Positions 43,791-52,275 of a stretch of 64,000 nt of DNA are shown piece after piece (position 1 is the stretch's first letter; every line of letters starts with the position of its first letter). A program made the translations under genes and the position numbers. A model generated the notes under the pieces. The model was not told where the DNA came from and did no database searches. It saw only the letters and a program-made list of their open reading frames with translations. Origin of the DNA: Lachnospira pectinoschiza (GTDB lineage: Bacteria > Bacillota > Clostridia > Lachnospirales > Lachnospiraceae); assembly GCF_900103815.1 (NCBI RefSeq), contig NZ_FNHZ01000003.1, positions 186,001 to 250,000 on the forward strand, given 5' to 3'.

Positions 43791-43918
43791 CAAGACTCGC
43801 TCGCGAGTCTTGCGCGCCGGATTCGGGTCTGCTTCAGCAGACAAATTCCTGTCCGAATCCGTGCGCATCCTCGCGGAGCGTTTAACTCAGTCGGAGCTTG
43901 TACCCCGACTGAGTTAAA
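43791..43918. repeat. Nested hairpin cluster in the purH-like gene 3' region
   Basis: Three hairpins are packed together: CAAGACTCG-CTCG-CGAGTCTTG (43791-43812); a nested one with GCGC and CGGATTCGG (43812-43826) pairing to CCGAATCCG and GCGC (43853-43866) around TCTGCT-TC-AGCAGA and a CAAATTCCTGT linker; and TTTAACTCAGTCGG/CCGACTGAGTTAAA (43881-43918). They lie between the stop codon and the terminator, so they are transcribed as a 3' untranslated region. They match the design seen at 33704-34076. Confidence 0.75.
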
Positions 43919-43926
43919 GTTTCTAA

Positions 43927-45108
43927 TTAGTGATGGAATAAACGCATTCCTGTGAAGCACATTGCAATGCCTCTCTTATTACATGTTTCAATAACATTGT
44001 CATCTCTAATAGATCCGCCTGGCTGAGCAATATACTTAACACCTGACTTGTAAGCTCTTTCAATGTTATCGCCAAATGGGAAGAATGCATCAGAGCCAAG
44101 AGCAACTTCTGTGTTACCATCAAGCCAAGCTCTCTTCTCTTCCTTTGTAAATACTTCTGGCTTAGAAGTAAATACTCTTTCCCACTCGCCATCACGAAGT
44201 AAGTCTTCGTACTCATCACCAATGTAGAGATCAATTGCGTTATCTCTATCGGCACGACCTACATTTTCCTTAAATGGAAGGTTAAGTACCTTAGGATTCT
44301 GTCTTAAATACCAGTTATCTGCCTTAGAACCAGCAAGTCTTGTACAGTGAATTCTTGACTGCTGTCCAGCACCGATACCGATTGCCTGACCACCCTTAGC
44401 ATAGCAAACTGAGTTTGACTGAGTATACTTTAATGTAATTAAAGCGATAATAAGGTCGATCTTTGCTGTGTCAGGAATTTCCTTATTGTCTGTGACAACA
44501 TTTTCAAGGAGAGCCTTGTTAATTTCAAATTCGTTACGTCCCTGTTCAAATGTTACACCGTAAACCTGCTTTCTCTCGATTGGTTCTGGCTTGTAATCAG
44601 GGTTAATCTTAATGATATTGTAGTTACCCTTCTTCTTCTTGCTTAAGATTTCGAAAGCTTCGTCTGTGTAACCAGGAGCAATAATACCATCAGATACTTC
44701 GTGCTGAATAAGCTTAGCTGTTGTTACATCACAAACATCTGAAAGGGAAATGAAATCACCAAATGATGACATTCTATCAGCACCACGAGCTCTTGAGTAA
44801 GCGCATGCAAGTGGGCTTAATTCGCCGATTTCTTCATCAACCCAGTAAATCTTCTTTTCAACATCTGTTAAAGGAAGACCAACTGCAGCACCTGCTGGAG
44901 ATACGTGCTTAAAGCTTGTTGCTGCTGGAAGTCCTGTAGCTTCCTTTAATTCCTTAACTAACTGATAACCATTAAATGCATCTAAGAAATTAATGTAACC
45001 TGGTCTACCGTTTAAGATTTCAACTGGAAGTTCTGATCCATTTTCCATGAAAATTCTTGATGGCTTCTGATTAGGGTTACAACCGTATTTTAACTGAAAT
45101 TCGTTCAT
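43927..45108 (-). CDS. purH: AICAR transformylase (PurH C-terminal domain as a separate protein)
   Basis: The 393-residue protein carries the AICAR formyltransferase half of PurH: LPAATSFKHVSPAGAAVGLP with the catalytic Lys-His, SSFGDFISLSDVCDV, GGQAIGIGAGQQSRIHCTRL, ALGSDAFFPFGDNIERA and YIAQPGGSIRDDNVI. The IMP cyclohydrolase half (MGS-like domain) is missing and is supplied by the next gene upstream. It transfers a formyl group to AICAR in purine synthesis. The start follows GGAGGAAAG. Its 3' region is a nested-hairpin cluster. Confidence 0.93.
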   Translation of the reverse strand: MNEFQLKYGCNPNQKPSRIFMENGSELPVEILNGRPGYINFLDAFNGYQLVKELKEATGLPAATSFKHVSPAGAAVGLPLTDVEKKIYWVDEEIGELSPLACAYSRARGADRMSSFGDFISLSDVCDVTTAKLIQHEVSDGIIAPGYTDEAFEILSKKKKGNYNIIKINPDYKPEPIERKQVYGVTFEQGRNEFEINKALLENVVTDNKEIPDTAKIDLIIALITLKYTQSNSVCYAKGGQAIGIGAGQQSRIHCTRLAGSKADNWYLRQNPKVLNLPFKENVGRADRDNAIDLYIGDEYEDLLRDGEWERVFTSKPEVFTKEEKRAWLDGNTEVALGSDAFFPFGDNIERAYKSGVKYIAQPGGSIRDDNVIETCNKRGIAMCFTGMRLFHH

Positions 45109-45160
45109 TTTTACTTTCCTCCATATACTTAAAGTATGAATTTAATTATTCTTTAACTAA

Positions 45161-45877
45161 TTAGTTTGTGTGCTTATTAATAATTCTTGTTTCATACTTA
45201 CCTGTTGCAATATCGATGTATCTAACAAATAAAGAAACCTTATTATCCTCATTTAAGTTTTCCCATACTGTCTTTGTAAATGTGTCGATATCACCTGATA
45301 ACTTAACCCATGTAGGTTCTCCCTCATAGCTTGGAAGTGGGTTTCCATCACCCATATATGTGTGGATGTAGTGACCTTCTCCTGCCTGTGGAGCATCATA
45401 AGTAAATGTATATCTATTACACTGCTTTGGATTTCCGTTATGGCTCTTTAAGATTGACATAGCATAGTCGTACTTGCCTTCCTTAACTGTCATAAGACCT
45501 GAAATTCTAGGTGTGTAATTAGGAGCATCTGGTTCAAATTCTCTTTCTCTTAAAGATTCTTCAAAAGTCTGGCCCTTGCTCATATTATCAAAGATTGTGT
45601 CTGTCTGATCACCATTAGTAACTATTGTCTTATCGTCTAATACTCTAACTGGAGCATAAATAATAAGGCTTGGATCTTCTAACTTACTTGGGTCGTAAGC
45701 CTCAGTTCTAATGCCTTCGCCTTCTACTGCAAATACTCTATTACGGCTATTCTCACTTCTTCCCATAATAAAATATGCTGTTACAGCGTACTTGTTATCA
45801 TCAGACATACCAATGACAATTCCTCTTCCTGGATATGAACATCCCAAAAGTTCTTTTTCAAGCGATTTGATTTCCAT
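45161..45877 (-). CDS. IMP cyclohydrolase (PurO-type family)
   Basis: The 238-residue protein has GCSYPGRGIVIGMSDDNKYA, VTAYFIMGRSENSRNRVFAV and later YTPRISGLMTVKEGKYDYAM, matching the IMP cyclohydrolase family found in archaea (PurO) and in Clostridia, unrelated to the PurH cyclohydrolase half. It would close the ring of FAICAR to IMP. It lies 52 nt upstream of the AICAR transformylase in the same direction, so the two perform consecutive last steps of purine synthesis. Confidence 0.85.
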   Translation of the reverse strand: MEIKSLEKELLGCSYPGRGIVIGMSDDNKYAVTAYFIMGRSENSRNRVFAVEGEGIRTEAYDPSKLEDPSLIIYAPVRVLDDKTIVTNGDQTDTIFDNMSKGQTFEESLREREFEPDAPNYTPRISGLMTVKEGKYDYAMSILKSHNGNPKQCNRYTFTYDAPQAGEGHYIHTYMGDGNPLPSYEGEPTWVKLSGDIDTFTKTVWENLNEDNKVSLFVRYIDIATGKYETRIINKHTN

Positions 45878-45934
45878 TTTCCTTCTCCTTAAAAAAAATA
45901 ATTTATATTTAACCTGCTGGGGGTTAAATCAAAA

Positions 45935-47065
45935 TTAATAGTTGCCTAACAGGCGAATTGATCTGCTCTCTTCCTCAATTCCTCTAAGAGCATTCATAAC
46001 GCGTTGGTCATTTATATTTCCTTCGAAATCTACGAAGAATCTAAATTCCCACTGGCTTCCCTCTATAGGTCGGGATTCAATCTTGGTCATATTAAGACCG
46101 TTATAAATTATATGACTTAGTAAATTATATAATGAACCTGGCTCATTGACGCATTCAAAAACAATGCTAGTCTTCTTAGCATTCTTAATAAATGTACGAG
46201 TCTTAGATACAATCACAAATCTTGTTGTATTATTGGCTTCATCTGCAATATTAGTCTTTAAAACCTCAAGTCCATATAACTTAGCGGCTTCCTTACTTGC
46301 AATAGCTACATGAGAACTATCCTTATCCTCAAAAATCTTCTTAGCTGCTACTGCTGTATTAGGCTGACTAATCTGCTGCCATTCCTTATGTGATTCCAAA
46401 AATGATTCGCATTGTGTTAAGCCTTGAGCGTGTGAATAAACTGTTGTCACCTTTGAAAGATCTGTTCCTGGGAGTCCCATAAGAACGTGCTCAATCTTAA
46501 CATAGCTTTCTGCAACGATATAATTATTGTATTCCTGTAAAAGATCATAAACTGCTGTGATACTACCTGTGGTAGAATTCTCGATTGGAAGAACTGCGTA
46601 ATCCGCCTTTCCTTCTTTAACGGCTTCCATGGCATCCTTCCATGTTGGAACATTGAAATTATCAACATCCTCACCAAAATAATCTAACATAGCCGCGTAG
46701 GCATAAGCCCCTGCAACTCCCTGATAAACTACCTTAGCGCCTTCTTTCTTTATCTCATCTACTGCTTCATAAGGTTCTCTTAAAGTCTGACCCATCTTCT
46801 CAAGAAGCATATATTGCCCCTTTCTTGAATTGGCCATGATCTGAGAGAACAAGTCAGCAATTGGATGCTTATTCTCTTCTTTCTCTACTAAAGCCTTAAT
46901 AGCCTCTAGCTTCTGTCTTTCTCTCTCCGGATCTAGAACCTTCTTACCCGTTTCTATCTTGTACTCTGCTACCTGACTTGTAAGTCGCATTCTCTCCTCA
47001 AACAAGGAAACGAGCTGCCTGTCTATTCCGTCGATATTCTTTCTGATTTCACCTAAATCTAACAT
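45935..47065 (-). CDS. pheA: Bifunctional chorismate mutase/prephenate dehydratase
   Basis: The 376-residue protein has an AroQ chorismate mutase domain (about residues 1-88: IRKNIDGIDRQLVSLFEERM and KIETGKKVLDPERERQ), a prephenate dehydratase domain (about 108-285, with VLPIENSTTGSITAVYDLL and NNTTRFVIV) and a C-terminal ACT domain with the ESRPIEGSQWEFRFFVDFEG phenylalanine-binding segment. It makes phenylpyruvate for phenylalanine synthesis and is probably feedback-inhibited. It has its own promoter. Confidence 0.96.
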   Translation of the reverse strand: MLDLGEIRKNIDGIDRQLVSLFEERMRLTSQVAEYKIETGKKVLDPERERQKLEAIKALVEKEENKHPIADLFSQIMANSRKGQYMLLEKMGQTLREPYEAVDEIKKEGAKVVYQGVAGAYAYAAMLDYFGEDVDNFNVPTWKDAMEAVKEGKADYAVLPIENSTTGSITAVYDLLQEYNNYIVAESYVKIEHVLMGLPGTDLSKVTTVYSHAQGLTQCESFLESHKEWQQISQPNTAVAAKKIFEDKDSSHVAIASKEAAKLYGLEVLKTNIADEANNTTRFVIVSKTRTFIKNAKKTSIVFECVNEPGSLYNLLSHIIYNGLNMTKIESRPIEGSQWEFRFFVDFEGNINDQRVMNALRGIEEESRSIRLLGNY

Positions 47066-47131
47066 TTACTACTACCTCCCATGTGTCGCATTTCTGCCTT
47101 AGGATGTATTACATATTACACATGCCATTTC

Positions 47132-47160
47132 ATTTTAACTTGAATTTATCTATTTAACAA
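47132..47160 (-). promoter_or_regulatory. Sigma-A-type promoter of pheA
   Basis: On the minus strand TTGTTA (47155-47160), a 17-nt spacer and TAAAAT (47132-47137) form a good promoter, about 65 nt upstream of the pheA start. The divergent DUF5050-like gene starts at 47243. Confidence 0.65.
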
Positions 47161-47242
47161 GAGATATTTTTTATGTTATACTAAAAAAAAGTGAACGTAT
47201 TAATTAAATAAATTATTTTTTATAATAAACGGAGGTAGACTT

Positions 47243-48268
47243 ATGTCAAAGCCTGTAAAAATCGCCATAGCATCTGCTGTTATAGCAATTGCTCTAATTG
47301 GATTTGTAACCTATGCCATTTTAAGTAGTAGAATTACCTATAATAAGGACAATGCCACAGGTAACACCACCGGCAACTTAAACAATGGCGGCCTTTTTTG
47401 TGAGTATGATGGAAAGATATATTTTGCTAATGCCGCTGATGGAAACACCCTTTATGTTATGAGTTCAGATTGTACTAACGCAAGAAAGCTAGTAGATGAT
47501 TCCGTGGCTTATTTAAATGTCTGTGGAAAATATATCTATTACGTTAGAAATAACTATTCTCCCGATGCCATTGCCATGGTATTTAAGGGACAATTATATG
47601 GTCTTTATCGCTGTAACCTAGATGGTTCCCACATAGTGACCATAACTCAGGAAAAATCTGGAATGATAAGTTTATGTGGCAACTACATTTTCTATCATCA
47701 CTACGATGATCAGACAGCACTTACTCTTCAAAAGATTAAGATTGATAGGAAAGACAACACCTATATTAGTGATACAGAATATAATGTTGCAAATGTTTAC
47801 GAGCAGAGAATTTATTTTGCCAATGAAGATGAGAGAAATAGAATTTACTATCTTGATACTAAGGACGATTCCCTTCATTTCTTCTACGATGCCAATGCCT
47901 ATCTAGTAGATTATGAGGGAACTTATATGTATTACATAGACCTAAGTAAAAACTATGCCCTTATGCGTCTTAATACGCAAACTATGGTACTAGAACAAAT
48001 CTTTGCGCCAAACGATGCCAAGGTTATTAACTATAATGTCTATGGCACCAAGGTTTTTGCACAGGTTGAGGGTGATGGAAACACCACAGGACTTTATAGA
48101 CTAAATGTTGACGGTACTCAAATCGAATACATTGCCCAAGGTAATATTACAAATGTGCATTGTACCTCTAAGTATACCTTCTTTATGTATTACGCTGACC
48201 AACAGACTCTTTATAGAGTTCCTACAACGACTACATTTTCAAAGGTAGAAATTATTACGGTAAAATAA
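47243..48268 (+). CDS. Membrane-anchored DUF5050-like beta-propeller protein
   Basis: The 341-residue protein has an N-terminal membrane helix (about 7-28), then repeats of the type GGLFCEYDGKIYFANAADGN, KYIYYVRNNY, GLYRCNLDGSHI and YLDTKDDSL. This is the DUF5050/TolB-like propeller pattern common in Lachnospiraceae surface proteins. It faces outward by topology. Function is unknown. A ribosome site ACGGAGG precedes the start. It is divergent from pheA and convergent with the RelA-like gene, sharing a terminator. Confidence 0.75.
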   Translation: MSKPVKIAIASAVIAIALIGFVTYAILSSRITYNKDNATGNTTGNLNNGGLFCEYDGKIYFANAADGNTLYVMSSDCTNARKLVDDSVAYLNVCGKYIYYVRNNYSPDAIAMVFKGQLYGLYRCNLDGSHIVTITQEKSGMISLCGNYIFYHHYDDQTALTLQKIKIDRKDNTYISDTEYNVANVYEQRIYFANEDERNRIYYLDTKDDSLHFFYDANAYLVDYEGTYMYYIDLSKNYALMRLNTQTMVLEQIFAPNDAKVINYNVYGTKVFAQVEGDGNTTGLYRLNVDGTQIEYIAQGNITNVHCTSKYTFFMYYADQQTLYRVPTTTTFSKVEIITVK

Positions 48269-48312
48269 ATGCAATAATAAATTATAGAAAATTAAAGACA
48301 GTAGCCAAAACA

Positions 48313-48367
48313 AAAAAGCTACCATCTAGTTTAGAACTTAAGGTTCTTTCCTAAATGGTAGCTTTTT
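48313..48367. terminator. Bidirectional terminator between convergent genes
   Basis: AAAAAGCTACCAT/ATGGTAGCTTTTT with a 29-nt loop is flanked by T-runs in both directions. It serves the DUF5050-like gene (plus) and the RelA-like gene (minus). Confidence 0.83.
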
Positions 48368-48398
48368 ATTATCTTTTTATTAGCTTATCTTATTAGTT

Positions 48399-50231
48399 TT
48401 ATCTATCAATGATATTATTCTCTCTAATATCTGCAACTAATTGACGTCTAAAGGCTCTACAGCCAGTCTCATTCCAATACTTCTTCTTATCAAATTTAAT
48501 TACTTCATAAGAACTGTCCATAATATCAGAATTATAGCTTGTAATTGGTTCTCTATCTGGATAGAAAACAGTAATAGAGTTCACATACTCTGTCATGTTA
48601 AGGCCAAAGTCGTTGGCAAAGCGTCTTGCCTGATCTTTATTACTAAACATCTTGATGTGTGAATAATAACCTACAAGATAAGCAAAGTAGTTAATATCAA
48701 ACTCTTCAATCCAGTCCCCTTCTGCGTTAAATACTACAACAGGGAATCTTCTATCCTTGTTATTAACCAGAGATACGAGATTCTCAAAATCTTCATTATT
48801 ATCTACGTACTTAACTGCTTCCTTTAGCTTTTCCACATCGCAAATGCCGATGTTATCTGCAATTTCACCATAGAAGTTTGGACGAGAGAAAAGGATATTA
48901 TCGGAATCTCTAAATCTATCTTCTGGTTCTGCATATCTATTGGTTACTTCGAATTCTAGTCTGTCTCCATTCTTTCTAATGTAGGCATCTGAAATCCAAA
49001 GTCTTGTTGCTACATTGGAATCCAAATGAGTTGTATTCTCAACGAATTCAAACTTATCCGGATTATAATTTACCATTACTGAATAACCAGGACTTACATT
49101 AGAATAGTTTGCCACCTCTTCTGGAATATCTGTAAATACTTCGTTAAATCTTGAGTTGACCCAAGAATAAATAAGATTCGAAGCCTTTCTAAAGGCATCC
49201 TCTATACTTAAGTTGTTAAGATCAATATCTGTCTTAGCGTGGAATACCTTGTACTGGCCTAAGGTCTTAAATGGCTCAAACCTACGACGTCTATTAAAGC
49301 TTGCCCCTTCCTTCTTTTCAAGTTCAATCTTTACAAAGGCGTCATTAAGTCTTTCATCATTAGGGCCAATCTGATTTACAATTCTAACAATGTTAGTGAT
49401 TGTAAGCTCTGCTGCCCTGCCATAGACATTAAGGCACAGCTGCTTAATTAACTTTCCTCGTCTAAATTTATAGAATTGCTTAGCAAGTTCATTATCCTTA
49501 TTGAAAATCTCCTCTACGTATGGATGAAGAGGTTCATTTTCAAATTTAAGTCTGTAATGGCATCTAAGCATATCATTCCAGTTCTTATTCTTATAATGAT
49601 GATGTCCTAAATCTTCAATTAAGCCTACCATGGAATCATCACAAAGCTCGTAAGTAGCAAGGATTGAGTTCATCTTTCTAGCTAGAGCTTCGTTACCACC
49701 AAAGGCTGAACCCTTATATCTTGTATCATGCTCAATCTCGTGCCAACCCTCAAAGGAGTTAGTTCTTACCTGTATTTCAAATGTATCGTCTATATATTCT
49801 GATAACATAGGATTAGAAATATTCTTACTTAAGTAAGATGGAAGTTTAAAAATACCATTCACCTTACTTGCCTTAAACTCATATTCAGACGCTTCTGTTG
49901 TCTCCCAAATACCTGGTGTAGCAAAAATAGTATCCAGCAAATCCTTACAAATCTCTACGTCATCTTCATAGTAAAGAATTACTCTAATACCAACTAAATC
50001 CTGCATCTTCTTATGTTCATTTGGCGAGCCTTCTATTCTGTATTGTTTAAGTAAAAGCTTATTCAAAATAGAGTCGCTTGTCTTTACTCTGTAGGCAACA
50101 CGATAATAGAAGCCAACTTTCGATAGCTTCTCCTCTATGATGCTTAGTAGATCTTCCTTAACTACATCAGGAACTACAATCTGATCTACGTTATACTTAT
50201 TAAATACTTCATTTACCCCGTTGTTATCCAT
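48399..50231 (-). CDS. RelA/SpoT-type nucleotide synthetase with long unknown C-terminal region
   Basis: The first 250 residues carry a RelA/SpoT synthetase domain: YRVAYRVKTSDSILNKLLLK, KKMQDLVGIRVILYYEDD, FEIQVRTNSFEGWHEIEHDT and RYKGSAFGG. The hydrolase (HD) domain and the TGS/ACT region of long RSH proteins are missing. The following 350 residues have no family I recognise, except that RRFPVVVFNAEGDW and YFAYLVGYYSHIKMF resemble a domain seen in some uncharacterised, defence-type proteins. It may make (p)ppGpp or pyrophosphorylate another target such as tRNA, as toxic small alarmone synthetases do. The ATG at 50231 is used; TTG 50240 is the alternative. Confidence 0.72.
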   Translation of the reverse strand: MDNNGVNEVFNKYNVDQIVVPDVVKEDLLSIIEEKLSKVGFYYRVAYRVKTSDSILNKLLLKQYRIEGSPNEHKKMQDLVGIRVILYYEDDVEICKDLLDTIFATPGIWETTEASEYEFKASKVNGIFKLPSYLSKNISNPMLSEYIDDTFEIQVRTNSFEGWHEIEHDTRYKGSAFGGNEALARKMNSILATYELCDDSMVGLIEDLGHHHYKNKNWNDMLRCHYRLKFENEPLHPYVEEIFNKDNELAKQFYKFRRGKLIKQLCLNVYGRAAELTITNIVRIVNQIGPNDERLNDAFVKIELEKKEGASFNRRRRFEPFKTLGQYKVFHAKTDIDLNNLSIEDAFRKASNLIYSWVNSRFNEVFTDIPEEVANYSNVSPGYSVMVNYNPDKFEFVENTTHLDSNVATRLWISDAYIRKNGDRLEFEVTNRYAEPEDRFRDSDNILFSRPNFYGEIADNIGICDVEKLKEAVKYVDNNEDFENLVSLVNNKDRRFPVVVFNAEGDWIEEFDINYFAYLVGYYSHIKMFSNKDQARRFANDFGLNMTEYVNSITVFYPDREPITSYNSDIMDSSYEVIKFDKKKYWNETGCRAFRRQLVADIRENNIIDR

Positions 50232-50364
50232 ATCTAGCAAACCTTTCTTACTTTGTACTACTCTTTTATTAAATTTACTCCCAGTCTCTCATAACATTAT
50301 AACACTAACTTGTAATAAAAAAAAGTTAATGGAATTTTAGAATTCTTAAAAATCTATATATAGT

Positions 50365-50393
50365 TTGAAAACAAGAGTATTTCATGATATACT
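50365..50393 (+). promoter_or_regulatory. Sigma-A-type promoter of the DtxR-family gene
   Basis: TTGAAA (50365-50370), 17 bases and TATACT (50388-50393) form a near-consensus promoter 45 nt upstream of the start codon. Confidence 0.75.
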
Positions 50394-50437
50394 TGTCTCT
50401 AGTAGATGTTACCTAAAATTATTTGGAGGATTTTAAA

Positions 50438-50815
50438 ATGGCAGGAATTCACGAGTCTGCAGAAAATTATTTAGAAACAATACTTATGTTAAGTAAAAAA
50501 CTTCCAGTAGTTCGTTCAATTGATATTTCTAATGAAATGGGATTTAGAAAATCATCCGTAAGTATCGCAATGAAGAATTTGCGTGAATCAGAATACATTA
50601 CAGTGACTAAGGAAGGTTATATCTACCTTACAGACGCTGGTATGGAAATTGCTGAAACTATTTTAGAGAGACATGAATTACTTACAAAGTGGCTTAAGAG
50701 CTTAGGCATTGATCCACAGATTGCAGAGGATGACGCTTGTAAGATTGAACACGATGTAAGTAAAGAGACATTTGCAGCAATTAAGAAGGTCATTATAGAG
50801 CAAATCGGGGAATAA
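50438..50815 (+). CDS. DtxR/MntR-family metal-dependent regulator
   Basis: The 125-residue protein starts MAGIHESAENYLETILMLSK, followed by the winged helix VRSIDISNEMGFRKSSVSIA and the dimerisation helices with TILERHELLTKWLKSLGIDP and ACKIEHDVSKETF. The metal-binding His and Glu residues of MntR-like proteins (RHELL, CKIEHDVS) are present. The C-terminal SH3-like domain of DtxR is missing, as in MntR. It should repress metal uptake genes when manganese or iron is plentiful. GGAGG precedes the ATG at 50438; a TTG further upstream is less likely. Confidence 0.88.
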   Translation: MAGIHESAENYLETILMLSKKLPVVRSIDISNEMGFRKSSVSIAMKNLRESEYITVTKEGYIYLTDAGMEIAETILERHELLTKWLKSLGIDPQIAEDDACKIEHDVSKETFAAIKKVIIEQIGE

Positions 50816-50838
50816 TTTTTAAAAGACAATAAACAAAA

Positions 50839-50868
50839 AACCTACTCAGTAACTGAGTAGGTTTTTTT
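50839..50868. terminator. Bidirectional terminator between the DtxR-family gene and pflA
   Basis: AACCTACTCAG-TAA-CTGAGTAGGTT is followed by TTTTTT on the plus strand and preceded by AAAAAA, so it ends transcription of both convergent genes. Confidence 0.88.
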
Positions 50869-50921
50869 ACATAACAGAAAATTTATATAAGATTGTAAGG
50901 AGTCTTACAATGCTATCTAAT

Positions 50922-51680
50922 TTATCTTCCTAAGTAGCCCTGATACTTCTCTGTTTCAAGAATATCATTAGCTCTTTGGATTTCTTCCTTAGTTGGAGGT
51001 AATACTCCTTCTAATTCATACTTAATTCCAAGCTCTGCATACTTAACAACACCAAGTGTGTGGTATGGTAAAACTTCGAATCTCTTTACAGTCTTAAGAC
51101 TTGCAACGAAATCTCTAAGACCTTCTAAGTCTTCCTGGTCGTCTGTAACACCTGGAACTAATACGTTACGGATCCACATATCCTTATTATTGTCTGATAA
51201 ATACTTAGCTAATTCTAAGATGTTCTTATTAGTCCATCCTGTTAAAATCTTATGCTTCTCATCATCAATAATCTTAATATCAAGTAAGAATGTATCTGTT
51301 AAGCTCATAAGCTCGTCAAACTTCTTAAGATATTCTGGATCCATTGAGAATGGATTACCTGATGTATCAAGACATGTATTGATTCCCTTTGACTTAGCAA
51401 GCTTGAATAACTCAATAACAAAGTCAATCTGGCAAAGAGCTTCGCCACCACTTACTGTGATACCGCCGCCATTCTTCCAATATGCCTTAAATCTAATAGC
51501 CTTCTCCATAATCTGGCTTGGTGTCATCTCCATGCCGCCTTCCATACTCCATGTCTCAGGATTATGGCAGTACTTACATCTCATGTGACATCCCTTTAAG
51601 AAAACAATATATCTAACCCCTGGTCCATCAACGGAACCAAAGCTTTCTAATGAATTAACTCTACCAATAATTTCGCTCAT
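50922..51680 (-). CDS. pflA: Pyruvate formate-lyase activating enzyme
   Basis: The 252-residue radical SAM protein has the cluster motif FLKGCHMRCKYCHNPETW (CxxxCxxC), GGITVSGGEALCQIDF and LDTSGNP, typical of PflA. It generates the glycyl radical on PflB; pflB itself ends near position 63703, about 12 kb away. Its own promoter and AAAGGAG ribosome site are visible. This indicates anaerobic pyruvate metabolism to formate. Confidence 0.95.
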   Translation of the reverse strand: MSEIIGRVNSLESFGSVDGPGVRYIVFLKGCHMRCKYCHNPETWSMEGGMEMTPSQIMEKAIRFKAYWKNGGGITVSGGEALCQIDFVIELFKLAKSKGINTCLDTSGNPFSMDPEYLKKFDELMSLTDTFLLDIKIIDDEKHKILTGWTNKNILELAKYLSDNNKDMWIRNVLVPGVTDDQEDLEGLRDFVASLKTVKRFEVLPYHTLGVVKYAELGIKYELEGVLPPTKEEIQRANDILETEKYQGYLGR

Positions 51681-51761
51681 ATAACTTCTTCTCCTTTCGT
51701 ATCAGCAAATGTATCTTAGTAGTGATACATAGGATTGTATACAATATACACTTTCTTGTTA

Positions 51762-51790
51762 AATATATCACATATAATAATTATTATCAA
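51762..51790 (-). promoter_or_regulatory. Promoter of pflA
   Basis: On the minus strand TTGATA (51785-51790), 17 bases and TATATT (51762-51767) form a promoter. A 10-bp palindrome TTGTATACAA (51735-51744) lies about 20 bases downstream of the -10 box, where a repressor could block transcription. Confidence 0.6.
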
Positions 51791-51876
51791 TAAGAGTGGT
51801 CTTTTTTTCTTGTACTAAATACTAGACAACTCCTTAAAAATATTGCTTTATACAAAATTTTAAAGAACTTATATGA

Positions 51877-52095
51877 TTAGTCGACACATTTTTTAAATAG
51901 TGCAAATAAAGCTACAATCGCAAGGAATGGGAATAAGAAGCTTAAAGTTGAAATAAGCATAAAAGCCACTGCTGCAAGAATAATATATCCAAATAGACCA
52001 AAGAATATTCCTGCAAGTGAACCAAATATTCTAAATACGAAAACTGCCATTTTAAAGAAGGCTATAAAAAATAATATCATCAACAAAGTTAACAT
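51877..52095 (-). CDS. Small hydrophobic membrane protein (72 residues)
   Basis: The 72-residue protein is almost wholly hydrophobic, with two or three likely membrane segments (LLMILFFIAFFKMAVFVFRI, then GYIILAAVAFMLISTLSFLF) and a short tail ending FALFKKCVD. I recognise no family. A good ribosome site (GGAGG) precedes it, and an unusual leader with two competing hairpins lies upstream, so it is probably expressed and regulated. Confidence 0.6.
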   Translation of the reverse strand: MLTLLMILFFIAFFKMAVFVFRIFGSLAGIFFGLFGYIILAAVAFMLISTLSFLFPFLAIVALFALFKKCVD

Positions 52096-52116
52096 AATTA
52101 ATCCTCCGTTTTAAAG

Positions 52117-52189
52117 CTTTGTTATAACAAAGAGGGGAGCTGTTTGATGTAGGGAGTACGATATAAATATTTTTGTCTCCTCTCTTTGT
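52117..52189 (-). promoter_or_regulatory. Leader with two mutually exclusive hairpins
   Basis: On the minus strand the leader hairpin ACAAAGAGAGGAG/CTCCCCTCTTTGT (52177-52189 with 52127-52139, one mismatch) shares its 3' arm with a second hairpin CTTTGTTATAACAAAG (52117-52132). Only one can form at a time. The second lies just before the GGAGG ribosome site of the small membrane protein, so a switch between the two could affect translation. No known riboswitch matches. Confidence 0.45.
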
Positions 52190-52275
52190 CTATTATTATA
52201 TTAGCAAAAGATTAAAATGACATTAATTTCAAGATTAACTTTTTATTAAGTCTAAGATGTAAAATTTAGCACTTT

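Noticed and set aside
43923..44255. 110-residue minus-strand frame overlapping the end of the AICAR transformylase gene
   Set aside because: It is an alternative frame of a well-supported gene with conserved motifs to its last residues.
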